From the NCBI RefSeq assembly GCF_000015865.1, contig NC_009012.1, positions 558,001 through 622,000 of the forward strand: 64,000 bases of DNA. Direction: 5' to 3'. The translations under genes were made by a program, and so were the position numbers. Source of the DNA: Acetivibrio thermocellus ATCC 27405 (GTDB lineage Bacteria; Bacillota; Clostridia; Acetivibrionales; Acetivibrionaceae). How positions within the stretch are numbered: position 1 is the first letter of the stretch; each line of letters begins with the position of its first letter. Positions 35,788 through 45,353 of this stretch are shown piece by piece. A model generated the notes under the pieces. That model had not been told where the DNA came from. It searched no databases and worked only from the letters and a program-made list of their open reading frames with translations.

Positions 35788-36285
35788 ATGGAGACTTTTA
35801 TCAGTGCCGTTATGTTTACCGTTGTTTTTGGTTCTGTGCTCTTTTTGGCATATGTCACCACGAAATTTATCGGAACCAGAACAAACAAAATTGTTAAAGG
35901 CAAATATATAAAAATAATCGAAACGGTCAATTTGGGATTTGACAGCAGGCTTCATCTTGTAAAGGCCGGAGAAGAGTTTGTGCTGATATCAACTTGCGGG
36001 AAAAATGTCCAGATGTTGGCCAAGGTGAAATTGGAAGGCTATTATTCCGATGAAGCCGAAGAAACTGAAAACGATTTTAAATTCAGGGAAATTTTTAGTA
36101 AATATGCACAGGGCTTTTCAAAGAAGATGGAAGGTATGTCTTTTTTCAAAGCGGAAAGCGGTGAGAAAGAACAAACCGGAAGTGTACCGGTATTTAATAC
36201 AAATTTGAACCGGCTTAAAAAAATTACGGCAAGTATCGCAAGTTACAAGACAGAAGATGGAGAGGAATATACCAATGAAAACTAG
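35788..36285 (+). CDS. fliO: Flagellar biosynthesis protein FliO (FliZ)
   Basis: A 165-residue protein with one N-terminal membrane segment (about 5-26) and a cytoplasmic domain carrying the family stretch GKYIKIIETVNLGFDSRLHLVKAGEEFVL. It is a scaffold for assembling the FliP-FliQ-FliR export gate. GGAAAGGAAG precedes the ATG. It overlaps the start of fliP by 11 nt. Confidence 0.88.
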   Translation: METFISAVMFTVVFGSVLFLAYVTTKFIGTRTNKIVKGKYIKIIETVNLGFDSRLHLVKAGEEFVLISTCGKNVQMLAKVKLEGYYSDEAEETENDFKFREIFSKYAQGFSKKMEGMSFFKAESGEKEQTGSVPVFNTNLNRLKKITASIASYKTEDGEEYTNEN

Positions 36286-37057
36286 GCTAAAATATCTTGG
36301 GATTATTTTATTAACAATAACAGTATTTATGTTAATAACGTCAAATGTTTATGCAGAGCCTGACTCAATAGCTTTGCCAAAACTAGGCTTTACGGTGGAA
36401 CCTTCCGACAATCCCCAGGATGTTTCGACCACTATTCAGATAATTGTGCTTTTAACGATTCTGTCATTGGCTCCATCTATATTAATTATGATGACAAGTT
36501 TTGTCAGAATAATCATCGTGCTTTCCTTTTTCAGGAACGCGATTGGAACCCAACAAATGCCGCCGAATCAAGTTTTGATTGGGCTAGCTTTGTTTTTAAC
36601 CCTGTTTATCATGAGGCCTGTATTAACGGAGATAAATGAAACTGCTTTTAAGCCTTACACAAATCAGGAAATTACTCAGGAAGTTGCTTTGGAAAGGTCT
36701 TCGGATATTATCAAAAGGTTCATGCTAAAGCAAACATCCAAAAATGATCTCGGTCTTTTCGTATCGCTTTCCGGCATGGAAACACCCATAAAAGAAGAAG
36801 ACATTCCAAAACTTCCGTTAACCATAGTTATTCCGGCGTTTATAATAAGTGAGCTGACAATAGCTTTTAAAATAGGTTTTTTAATATATATACCGTTTCT
36901 GGTAATTGACATGGTGGTTTCAAGTACTCTTATGTCCATGGGTATGATGATGCTTCCTCCTGTAATGATATCTCTTCCTTTCAAGATATTGCTGTTCATC
37001 ATGGTGGGAGGATGGAATCTTATGACGCAGATGATAGTAAACAGTTTTGTTACATAG
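36275..37057 (+). CDS. fliP: Flagellar export gate protein FliP
   Basis: Core gate subunit, 260 residues, with a signal-like N-terminus (about 1-25) and four membrane segments. The family blocks are SFVRIIIVLSFFRNAIGTQQMPPNQVLIGLALFLT and IDMVVSSTLMSMGMMMLPPVM. The start is ATG 36275, 9 nt after GGAGAGG. ATG 36257 lies in the binding site. Confidence 0.96.
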   Translation: MKTRLKYLGIILLTITVFMLITSNVYAEPDSIALPKLGFTVEPSDNPQDVSTTIQIIVLLTILSLAPSILIMMTSFVRIIIVLSFFRNAIGTQQMPPNQVLIGLALFLTLFIMRPVLTEINETAFKPYTNQEITQEVALERSSDIIKRFMLKQTSKNDLGLFVSLSGMETPIKEEDIPKLPLTIVIPAFIISELTIAFKIGFLIYIPFLVIDMVVSSTLMSMGMMMLPPVMISLPFKILLFIMVGGWNLMTQMIVNSFVT

Positions 37058-37109
37058 AGTGGTTGTGCATTATTTTACAAAAATAAAACTATGAGAAAGG
37101 GAGAGTGTT

Positions 37110-37379
37110 ATGGAGCAGGGATTGGTAATGGAATTGGCGCAAAAGGCAATTATGACGGTTTTATATGTGGCTGCACCAATGCTCGGGCTTAGCTTGCTTG
37201 TAGGTCTTGCGGTAAGTATTTTTCAGGCCACGACCCAGATTCAGGAGCAAACTCTTACTTTTATACCTAAAATATTGTCTGTGCTCGGAGCAATAGCAAT
37301 TTTTGGCCCGTGGATGCTGAGAGTGTTGATTGAATTCACCCAGGCAATTTACATGAACATAAATCACTACATCAGATAA
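37110..37379 (+). CDS. fliQ: Flagellar export gate protein FliQ
   Basis: An 89-residue, two-helix membrane subunit of the export gate, with the family motif GLAVSIFQATTQIQEQTLTF between the helices. AAGGGAG precedes the ATG. Its position between fliP and fliR is invariant. Confidence 0.96.
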   Translation: MEQGLVMELAQKAIMTVLYVAAPMLGLSLLVGLAVSIFQATTQIQEQTLTFIPKILSVLGAIAIFGPWMLRVLIEFTQAIYMNINHYIR

Positions 37380-37408
37380 CTTAAATTTATAAACCGGAGG
37401 ACAATAAA

Positions 37409-38194
37409 TTGTTTGTTTTGGAAGGAATTTTGCATGTTGATATAGAAGTATTTATGTTAATATTCGTTAGAATGACAGGTCTGTTCGTAATAGCTCCCAT
37501 TTTTGGCTCAAGGAATATTCCGACATATTGCAAAATAGGGTTTTCATTCATGACGGCATTGATACTTGTAAATACCATAAAAGTTCAGGAGCTTTATTTT
37601 AGCAATATTTACGAATATTTTATCCTTGTTTTGAAAGAGTTTTTGGTGGGAATTACCTTAGGTTATGTGGCATATATGATTTTCACGGCTATTTATGTTG
37701 CGGGGCAGTTTATAGACATGCAGATTGGGTTTGGAGTGGTAAATGTAATTGACCCCTTGAACAGTACACAGGTATCTATTACGTCAAACTTTTATTTCCT
37801 GCTGTGCATGCTGGTTTTCCTGATTTGCAGGGGCCATTATATATTGATAAGAGCATTGTTTGCCAGTTACAATTATATACCCGTGGGAACCGGTGTGTTT
37901 GGAGAGGATATGGTAAATGATATAGTAAGGGTTTTTGGAAACATATTTCTGATTGCTTTCAAAATCAGTGCACCTATTACCATATCAATAATGATAAGCG
38001 AGGTGGCACTGGGAATTGTTTCAAAAACAGTACCGCAGCTTAATGTATTTATGGTGGGAATGCCTCTTAAGATTATTCTGGGATTGGCTGTGATGGTTAT
38101 TACAATACCGATGTTTTTAAACCTTGTTGAAAACCTGATAACGGGTATAGACAATGAAATGCACATTTTTCTCAAGGATATGGCACCAAAATGA
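37409..38194 (+). CDS. fliR: Flagellar export gate protein FliR
   Basis: A 261-residue membrane subunit with about six hydrophobic segments. The family stretches RMTGLFVIAPIFGSRNIP and QFIDMQIGFGVVNVIDP are present. The start is TTG 37409 after GGAGGA. Its end overlaps flhB by 4 nt, which suggests coupled translation; in some Clostridia FliR and FlhB are even fused. Confidence 0.95.
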   Translation: MFVLEGILHVDIEVFMLIFVRMTGLFVIAPIFGSRNIPTYCKIGFSFMTALILVNTIKVQELYFSNIYEYFILVLKEFLVGITLGYVAYMIFTAIYVAGQFIDMQIGFGVVNVIDPLNSTQVSITSNFYFLLCMLVFLICRGHYILIRALFASYNYIPVGTGVFGEDMVNDIVRVFGNIFLIAFKISAPITISIMISEVALGIVSKTVPQLNVFMVGMPLKIILGLAVMVITIPMFLNLVENLITGIDNEMHIFLKDMAPK

Positions 38195-39369
38195 AACTGA
38201 AATATTTTCTGAAAGAAGTTTTATCGAAGTTTGGAAAAAATAAAGAATTTAAAATCCATCAAACAAGTACCGGAAGAATAAAGGCAAACTTACAGCTTTT
38301 TGCGGATAACGGCGAGAAAACTGAAAAAGCCACTCCGAGAAAAAGATCAAAGGCAAGAGAAGAAGGTCAGGTACTTCAGAGCAGGGAACTGAATTCGGCA
38401 ATAGTGCTTCTAAGTGCATTTGTAACACTAAGGATTTTCGGACAATACATGTATGAAGAAATTTTAAAATGCCTGAAAGTTGCTATAACCGTTTATCCTT
38501 TAAATGACGGCTTGTTTACAATTGATGGTTTGTTCGAACTTTATGGTGAAACAGTGATAACTTTTTTGAAAATTGCCACTCCGGTGCTTATGGTGGTGCT
38601 GATTGCAGGCATTGGTTCTGCATATGCCCAGGTTGGATTTTTGTTCACTACCAAGACACTGGGAATAAAGCTAAGCAGGATTAATCCTTTAAAAGGATTT
38701 AAAAGGATTTTTTCACTAAAATCTTTAGTTGAGCTTTTAAAGTCGATTATAAAAATTGCACTAGTTGGTTATATAGGCTATGGATACATCAAAGGTGAAA
38801 TGACAAATGTATTGGGCATGATGGACGTGGATGTGGTAAGTTCTGCATCGTTTCTTGGTTCTACAATTTTAAACGCGGCGATAAGAATGTGTATTGCCTT
38901 TGTTGTTATAGGTGTTGCCGATTACGGTTACCAGTGGTGGGAATATGAGAAGAGTCTTAGAATGTCAAAACAGGAAATCAAGGAAGAAAATAAAGAAGTT
39001 GAAGGAAATCCGGAGATAAAATCAAGAATAAGGCAGAAGCAAAGACAGATGTCAATGAGGAGAATGCTTCAGGATATCCCGAAAGCAGATGTGGTTATAA
39101 CAAACCCGACGCATTATGCGGTAGCTATTAAATATGACCCTAAGGAAGCAGATGCTCCTGTTGTTGTTGCAAAGGGACAGGATTATATGGCCTTGAGAAT
39201 AAAGGAAATAGCAAAAGAGCATAAAGTGGAAATTGTAGAAAACAAACCTCTTGCACAAACACTTTACAAAACCGTGGAAATAGGCGGCAAAATACCTCCT
39301 GAGCTATACCAGGCGGTAGCCGAGGTTCTTGCCTTTGTATATAGCTTAAAAGAAAAAATGAAGAAATAG
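38191..39369 (+). CDS. flhB: Flagellar export switch protein FlhB
   Basis: Substrate-specificity switch of the export apparatus, 392 residues, with four membrane segments and a cytoplasmic autocleavage domain. The self-cleavage motif NPTH is at 305-308. The family N-terminus LQLFADNGEKTEKATPRKR begins only at about residue 34, so the protein has an extra charged leader of about 33 residues. No in-frame start codon near residue 34 was found, and the ATG at 38191 overlaps the fliR stop. The leader therefore seems real. Confidence 0.95.
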   Translation: MKLKYFLKEVLSKFGKNKEFKIHQTSTGRIKANLQLFADNGEKTEKATPRKRSKAREEGQVLQSRELNSAIVLLSAFVTLRIFGQYMYEEILKCLKVAITVYPLNDGLFTIDGLFELYGETVITFLKIATPVLMVVLIAGIGSAYAQVGFLFTTKTLGIKLSRINPLKGFKRIFSLKSLVELLKSIIKIALVGYIGYGYIKGEMTNVLGMMDVDVVSSASFLGSTILNAAIRMCIAFVVIGVADYGYQWWEYEKSLRMSKQEIKEENKEVEGNPEIKSRIRQKQRQMSMRRMLQDIPKADVVITNPTHYAVAIKYDPKEADAPVVVAKGQDYMALRIKEIAKEHKVEIVENKPLAQTLYKTVEIGGKIPPELYQAVAEVLAFVYSLKEKMKK

Positions 39370-39409
39370 CATCATTGGTAACTAATGTTGCACATAAGGG
39401 GTGAAACGA

Positions 39410-41440
39410 GTGAAGGCCAAAATTGGAGATATTTCCGTAGCAGTTATGTTTGTTGCAATTGTACTGATAATTATCCTGCCTGTCCCAAGTGGAGTTTTGG
39501 ATATTCTTCTTGCACTTAATATATCGTTGGCTGTTGTGATTCTCTTAAATGTCGTTTACTCAAAAGAGCCGCTTCAATTGTCGGTATTCCCTTCCTTGCT
39601 GCTTTTTACTACGCTGTATCGCTTGGCGCTGAACATTAAGTCGACAACATTGATACTTGCGCAGGGAGAGGCAGGAGAGGTTATCCGGGGATTCGGAAAC
39701 TTTGTTGCCCAGGGAAATCTTGTGGTGGGTGCCATAATCTTCTTAATCATTACCATTGTTCAATTCCTTGTAATCACAAAGGGTACCGAGAGAGTTTCCG
39801 AAGTTGCTGCAAGATTTACCCTTGACGCAATGCCGGGTAAGCAAATGGCGATAGATGCCGATTTGAATGCCGGCCTTATAACTGAAGCCGAAGCCAAAGA
39901 AAGAAGAAAGAAGATACAGAGAGAATCCGATTTTTACGGGGCCATGGACGGTGCCACCAAGTTTGTAAAAGGGGATGCCATTGCCGGCCTCATAATAACC
40001 ATAATAAATGTTGTTGGTGGAATTATAATTGGTGTGATAATGAGAAATGAAGAAATTGGCGAGGCTTTACAAAATTATGCAATACTTACCATAGGAGACG
40101 GACTGGTAAGCCAGGTGCCGGCGCTTTTGATATCGGTGGCAACCGGACTTATAGTTACAAAGTCCACTTCCGATGAGGGTATAAGCAATGATTTGAGAAG
40201 GCAGATAGTTTACAATCCCAAAGTATTCTTTATAGCCGCAGGTTTTTGTATATTGCTGTCAATACCTTTGGCGACATTGCCTTTCCTGGCACTGGCGGCT
40301 TTATTTATAATAGTCGGCCTGCAGCTTAAGAAACAAAGTGTTGAGGTTGAAAAACAGGAAGAAATACAGATCGAGAAGAATGAGGTTGAGGAGATAAGGA
40401 AACCGGAAAATGTTGTAAATTTGCTTCAGGTTGACCCTATAGAGCTTGAATTTGGCTATGGTATCATACCTCTGGCGGATGTCAACCAAGGCGGGGACCT
40501 TTTGGACAGGGTGGTTATGATCAGAAGGCAGCTTGCTCTGGAACTTGGAATGATAGTGCCTATAATAAGGCTTAGAGACAATATACAATTAAATCCCAAT
40601 GAATATGTGATAAAAATAAAAGGAGTTGAGGTGGCCGGTGGCGAATTAATGCTTGACCACTATCTTGCAATGAGTCCAGGATTTGTGGAAGAGGAGATAG
40701 AGGGGATCAAGACAACGGAACCGGCATTTGGTTTGCCAGCCGTGTGGATAACCGAAGCACAAAGAGACAAGGCTGAAATGCTGGGATATACTGTGGTTGA
40801 TCCGCCATCCATAATTGCAACTCATTTGACTGAAGTAATTAAAGCCCATGCCCATGAACTGACAGGAAGACAGGAAGTTCAGACAATTATTGACAAGGTG
40901 AAAGAAAATTATCCTGCCATAGTGGAAGAGCTTGTTCCGAAAGTAATGACAATCGGAGAAATTCAGAAAGTAATTGCAAACTTGTTAAAAGAAGGTGTAT
41001 CGGTAAGGGATATTGTAACAATACTGGAAACTTTGGCAGATTATGCGCCGATTACCCATGACACCGACATGTTGACGGAATATGTAAGACAAGCTCTTGG
41101 AAGGGCAATTTCCAAAAAGTTTATCAGGGATAAAAAATCTACGGTTATCACTTTGGATCCAAAACTTGAGCAAATGATTATGGATTCTGTTCAAAAAACG
41201 GAGCATGGTTCTTATATTAATTTGGAACCAAGTGTTATAAATAAAATTTTAAACAATTTGTCAAAGCAAGTTCAGAAACTGGTGCAGCTGGGCCAGCAGC
41301 CTATAGTTCTTGCTTCACCTTTTGTAAGACTGTATTTTAGGAGACTGTCGGAACAGTCCATACCGGGACTGGTGGTACTGTCATACAATGAGCTTGACCC
41401 AAGTATTGAGATTCAGTCAATAGGGACGGTGAGCATCTGA
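39410..41440 (+). CDS. flhA: Flagellar export protein FlhA
   Basis: Largest export-gate component, 676 residues, with eight N-terminal membrane segments and a cytoplasmic nonameric ring domain from about residue 330. Conserved blocks are RFTLDAMPGKQMAIDADLNAG and ESDFYGAMDGATKFVKGDAI. The start chosen is GTG 39410 (KAKIGDISVAVM), about 7 nt after AAGGGGTG. An upstream GTG at 39401 overlaps that site. Confidence 0.97.
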   Translation: MKAKIGDISVAVMFVAIVLIIILPVPSGVLDILLALNISLAVVILLNVVYSKEPLQLSVFPSLLLFTTLYRLALNIKSTTLILAQGEAGEVIRGFGNFVAQGNLVVGAIIFLIITIVQFLVITKGTERVSEVAARFTLDAMPGKQMAIDADLNAGLITEAEAKERRKKIQRESDFYGAMDGATKFVKGDAIAGLIITIINVVGGIIIGVIMRNEEIGEALQNYAILTIGDGLVSQVPALLISVATGLIVTKSTSDEGISNDLRRQIVYNPKVFFIAAGFCILLSIPLATLPFLALAALFIIVGLQLKKQSVEVEKQEEIQIEKNEVEEIRKPENVVNLLQVDPIELEFGYGIIPLADVNQGGDLLDRVVMIRRQLALELGMIVPIIRLRDNIQLNPNEYVIKIKGVEVAGGELMLDHYLAMSPGFVEEEIEGIKTTEPAFGLPAVWITEAQRDKAEMLGYTVVDPPSIIATHLTEVIKAHAHELTGRQEVQTIIDKVKENYPAIVEELVPKVMTIGEIQKVIANLLKEGVSVRDIVTILETLADYAPITHDTDMLTEYVRQALGRAISKKFIRDKKSTVITLDPKLEQMIMDSVQKTEHGSYINLEPSVINKILNNLSKQVQKLVQLGQQPIVLASPFVRLYFRRLSEQSIPGLVVLSYNELDPSIEIQSIGTVSI

Positions 41441-41441
41441 A

Positions 41442-42653
41442 ATGAAAATCAGAAGATACATTGGAAAAGATACTCAGGAAGCTTTGTTAAAAGTAAAAAT
41501 GGATCTTGGCAGTGACGCCATAATATTAAACACCAGAAAGATAAGGCAGAAAGGTTTTTTCAAAATGTTTTCAAAACCTTTGGTTGAGGTTCTGGCTTCC
41601 GTGGATGACAATTATGGTACAAATTCCAGAAGAACAGCTTATGAAAGCAGAGGAAAAAATGACAGAGGATATGATGTCGTATCAGGTGGTAATTTGAGTT
41701 ATAATGAAAATTTAAGAAGTAAATTTGACGAAAAAGAGGAAAAAATACATCTTTTAGAGAATAAAATAATTGGCATGGAGGAGAAAATCAATAAGATTTA
41801 TGAGCAAATCCAAAAACCTTCTGAAAAGCTGATTGCTGCGACAAATGATGATAATGAGCAGCCGCAGTCCAAAGTTCTTGATCTGTTTTACAACAATCTG
41901 TTGAAAAATGAAGTGGATACTGAGATAGTAAAACAGCTTATCAGTGTTGTGAGAGGAAAGGTAAAAGAAAATGTAAGTGTCAGTGAAACTGCATCAATAC
42001 TCTACAACCTTATTTCGGAAATGATGGGCAAACCTTCGGATATAAAGCTGAGGAATGACGGCAAGCCGACGGTAGTGATGCTGGTAGGGCCGACCGGTGT
42101 GGGTAAAACCACCACTTTGGCGAAGATTGCCGCAAATTATTCATTGAATCTCAACAAAAATGTCGGATTGATTACTGCCGACACATATCGTATCGCAGCC
42201 GTGGAGCAGCTTAAAACTTACGCAGATATACTGGGAATGCCTCTTAAAGTTATATATTCGGCCAATGAAATTCAAGATGCAATAAAAGAATACAGTGATA
42301 AAGATTTGATACTTATTGACACTGCGGGAAGAAGTTATAAAAACAAAGAACATTTTGACGAGCTTAAGACACTGGTCGAGGTAACCAATGCCGATGAAAT
42401 TTATCTGGTGTTAAGTACTACGACAGGTATGAGAAACTGCAGGGAAATCATTGAACACTATAGCTTTTTGGAAAACTACAAACTTATCTTTACAAAACTG
42501 GATGAAAGTTCAGCGTTAGGGCTTATACTTAATTCAAGACGCCTGACCAATAGGGATTTATCATTTGTCACAACCGGACAGAGTGTGCCGGATGATATTG
42601 AGCTTGCGAATGTTGACATGATAACAAAAAATTTGTTGGGGAGCATTTCGTAG
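41442..42653 (+). CDS. flhF: Flagellar SRP-like GTPase FlhF
   Basis: Signal-recognition-particle-type GTPase that governs flagellar placement and number. The 403 residues have a basic N-terminal domain, a coiled linker (about 90-135) and an NG domain. P-loop GPTGVGKT is at 216-223, with DTYRIAAVEQLKTYA and DTAGRS following. flhG, which activates it, starts at the next base after the stop. Confidence 0.96.
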   Translation: MKIRRYIGKDTQEALLKVKMDLGSDAIILNTRKIRQKGFFKMFSKPLVEVLASVDDNYGTNSRRTAYESRGKNDRGYDVVSGGNLSYNENLRSKFDEKEEKIHLLENKIIGMEEKINKIYEQIQKPSEKLIAATNDDNEQPQSKVLDLFYNNLLKNEVDTEIVKQLISVVRGKVKENVSVSETASILYNLISEMMGKPSDIKLRNDGKPTVVMLVGPTGVGKTTTLAKIAANYSLNLNKNVGLITADTYRIAAVEQLKTYADILGMPLKVIYSANEIQDAIKEYSDKDLILIDTAGRSYKNKEHFDELKTLVEVTNADEIYLVLSTTTGMRNCREIIEHYSFLENYKLIFTKLDESSALGLILNSRRLTNRDLSFVTTGQSVPDDIELANVDMITKNLLGSIS

Positions 42654-43562
42654 ATGATGGATCAAGCAGAAAAACTCAGACAAATTATAGACGATTTGAA
42701 ATTCAGAAATGCTGTGACTTTAGATAATCCCTCAGGCGTCAGGGAAAAAACCGCCAAAGTCATCACTGTAACCAGTGGAAAAGGCGGTGTGGGCAAGACC
42801 AATATCACAATAAATCTTGCCATAGCCTTAAGTGAACTTGGCAAGCGAGTTACAATTTTGGATGCGGATTTTGGATTGGCAAATATCGATATCCTTTTAG
42901 GGATTGTGCCCAAATATACACTGGTGGATGTTTTGTATGACAAGAAAAATATACTTGAGGTTTTGACCGACGGACCTAAAAACATAAAGTTCATGTCCGG
43001 AGGTTCAGGTGTTGAAGAACTGGTAAAGCTTGACAGCACGCAGCTTGAGAAGTTTGTCAGCAATATTTCTCTTTTGGACAAACTGTCGGACGTTATACTG
43101 ATTGACACGGGAGCAGGACTTTCGGAAAGTGTGATGAGCTTTGTGATGGCGGCCGATGAGGTGTTTCTTGTAACAACTCCCGAGCCGACTTCCATTACAG
43201 ATGCTTATGCACTTATAAAAATGATATCAAACAGGGAAAATAACAAAATAATAAGGGTGGTTGTCAACAGAGCTGAAAATGCAAATGAAGCAAAAGACAT
43301 ACTGAACAGGCTTTCAATGGTGACGGAAAAGTTTCTTGCAATGAAGCTTTATCCGCTGGGATTTATCCCCCAGGACGAATCGGTAATAAAAGCGGTAAAA
43401 ATGCAGCAGCCGTTTTCTTTGAGCTTCCCTAAATGTGATGCCACAAAGCATATAAAAGAGATTTCAAAAAGACTTATAGAAGGAAGTACCGGCCTGTCCA
43501 ATCGGCAGGAAGGTGGAATAAAGGGCTTTGTGCGAAGACTGGTAAACCTTATGAATGCTTGA
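42654..43562 (+). CDS. flhG: Flagellar number regulator FlhG (YlxH), MinD-like ATPase
   Basis: MinD/ParA-type ATPase, 302 residues. The N-terminal DQAEKLR helix that stimulates the FlhF GTPase is at 3-9. The deviant Walker A GKGGVGKT is at 42-49, and a C-terminal amphipathic helix (GFVRRLVNLMN) suits membrane binding. GGGGAG lies 9 nt before ATG 42654. Confidence 0.95.
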   Translation: MMDQAEKLRQIIDDLKFRNAVTLDNPSGVREKTAKVITVTSGKGGVGKTNITINLAIALSELGKRVTILDADFGLANIDILLGIVPKYTLVDVLYDKKNILEVLTDGPKNIKFMSGGSGVEELVKLDSTQLEKFVSNISLLDKLSDVILIDTGAGLSESVMSFVMAADEVFLVTTPEPTSITDAYALIKMISNRENNKIIRVVVNRAENANEAKDILNRLSMVTEKFLAMKLYPLGFIPQDESVIKAVKMQQPFSLSFPKCDATKHIKEISKRLIEGSTGLSNRQEGGIKGFVRRLVNLMNA

Positions 43563-43604
43563 CGGCAAAAAATCGTATCAGGAGTATTTATACGGAGGTA
43601 AAAT

Positions 43605-44279
43605 ATGAGGTTTAATGAATTGGGCGTAGGGTTGAAGCTCGAATTAAAACTTGAAGGTTCGGATGAAAAAAACGGCGATTCTGTCTTTGTCAGCGAATTT
43701 GAATGGGCTGAAAATGACAGGATAATATATATTGCAGCTCCGATAAAGGGGGGAAAAATTTACCCTGTCAGTGTCGGTGAAGAACTTGCCATAGTGTTTA
43801 TAAAAAGCGACAACCTTTATGAATTTAAAGGAAAGGTTATTGGCAGAGAGGTAAGACATAATATAAGTCTTTTGCGGGTTGAAACCTTGTCTGAGATAAG
43901 AAAGATACAAAGACGGGATTTCTTCAGATTTGATTGTTCAATTCCGATAAGCTACAGGGTAGTGGAAAAGGATAGAATCAATATATTACAAAGAAGATTT
44001 ATAAAGTCATATACCAGAGATATAAGCGGCGGAGGGGTGTGTATAAGGCTTAAAGAAAGAATCGAGACCGGAGAGCTTCTGGAATGTGAATTGTTCTTGA
44101 ATGATTTTAATAAAGTAAGTTTTTTGGGAAGAGTGGTAAGGCTTACAGAATACGACAGCAAAAATGATGTTTATAAATATGAGATAGGAGTTAAATTTGA
44201 AAAGATTGAGGAAAGAGACAGAGAAAGAATTATAGGATATATATTTCAGGAACAAAGAAGACTTATAAAAAAGGGTTGA
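43605..44279 (+). CDS. PilZ-domain c-di-GMP-binding flagellar brake protein (YcgR/YpfA-like)
   Basis: A 224-residue protein with an N-terminal YcgR-type domain (about 1-95) and a C-terminal PilZ domain. The c-di-GMP contact motifs are visible: RRDFFR at 103-108 and DISGGG at 139-144. Relatives slow flagellar rotation when c-di-GMP is high. It is co-transcribed between flhG and cheB, with GGAGG before the ATG. Confidence 0.88.
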   Translation: MRFNELGVGLKLELKLEGSDEKNGDSVFVSEFEWAENDRIIYIAAPIKGGKIYPVSVGEELAIVFIKSDNLYEFKGKVIGREVRHNISLLRVETLSEIRKIQRRDFFRFDCSIPISYRVVEKDRINILQRRFIKSYTRDISGGGVCIRLKERIETGELLECELFLNDFNKVSFLGRVVRLTEYDSKNDVYKYEIGVKFEKIEERDRERIIGYIFQEQRRLIKKG

Positions 44280-44288
44280 TGTTGCGAT

Positions 44289-45353
44289 ATGATTTGGAAT
44301 CTGAAGCAAAAAATCACTGTGTTGGTAGTTGACGATTCAGCCTTTATGAGAAAAGTAATATCGGATATTCTAAACAGCGATGAAGAAATCAAGGTTATTG
44401 ATACAGCAAAAAACGGTCTTGAGGCTATTGAAAAGGCGCAAAAGCTAAAACCGGACGTTATTACCCTGGACTTGAAGATGCCTGTTATGGACGGCCTCGA
44501 GTGCTTAAGAAAACTGAATGAAACCATGCGCATTCCGGTTATTATGTTAAGCAGCATTACCAAGGAGGGAGCGGAGGCAACCATTCAGGCTTTGGCCGAA
44601 GGAGCAATGGACTTTGTTGCAAAACCTGAAAACATATTTGATATGAAAGAAGAAAGAATAAAGAATGAGATAATTGAAAAAGTAAAAATTGCAAAAAACT
44701 ACAAATATTTTAAAAGCGACAAAAAGAGCACGGGTACTGTAATAAAAGCCAATACAACCCAAAGCAGGATTCGCAATATCGTAGTTATTGGTACTTCCAC
44801 CGGCGGACCGAGGGCACTTCAGGATGTTTTGCCGCTTTTTCCGGCAAATGTGGACGCAGCTTTTTTGATAGTACAGCACATGCCCGGAGGATTCACAAAA
44901 TCTTTGGCTGAAAGACTTGATTCCATGTGCAATGTAAAGGTAAAAGAAGCTGAAGATGATGAGATTATTGAAAATTCCCATGTATACATTGCTCCCGGAG
45001 ACTTCCATATGCTTCTTGAGAAGAATGGCAATGATACATTTAAAATAAAGCTTTCCAAAGATCCCCCGTTGGGAGGTCACAGACCGTCTGTTGATGTAAT
45101 GATGGAATCGGTGTCCAATACAGGATTTAAAAATGTTGTTGCGGTCATAATGACAGGGATGGGACGGGACGGAAGTGAAGGCATCAAAAAGCTCAAGAGT
45201 GTAAACAATGCATATATAATTGCACAGGATGAAAGCTCATGCGTTGTATTTGGTATGCCAAGGGTCGCAATTAGCACCGGAGTAGTGGATGTTGTTGTAC
45301 CGCTGAAAGAAATAGCGAATGAGATTATGAAAATAGTGGGGGTGCATGAATAA
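44289..45353 (+). CDS. cheB: Chemotaxis methylesterase CheB
   Basis: Response-regulator methylesterase/deamidase of chemoreceptors, 354 residues. The receiver domain (1-125) has phospho-acceptor Asp61. The C-terminal esterase domain carries the catalytic Ser170 in GTSTGG, the catalytic His in VQHMPGGFT and the Asp in MTGMGRDG. No matching cheR methyltransferase gene is in the window. The ribosome-binding site is weak (GGGTTGATG). Confidence 0.95.
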   Translation: MIWNLKQKITVLVVDDSAFMRKVISDILNSDEEIKVIDTAKNGLEAIEKAQKLKPDVITLDLKMPVMDGLECLRKLNETMRIPVIMLSSITKEGAEATIQALAEGAMDFVAKPENIFDMKEERIKNEIIEKVKIAKNYKYFKSDKKSTGTVIKANTTQSRIRNIVVIGTSTGGPRALQDVLPLFPANVDAAFLIVQHMPGGFTKSLAERLDSMCNVKVKEAEDDEIIENSHVYIAPGDFHMLLEKNGNDTFKIKLSKDPPLGGHRPSVDVMMESVSNTGFKNVVAVIMTGMGRDGSEGIKKLKSVNNAYIIAQDESSCVVFGMPRVAISTGVVDVVVPLKEIANEIMKIVGVHE

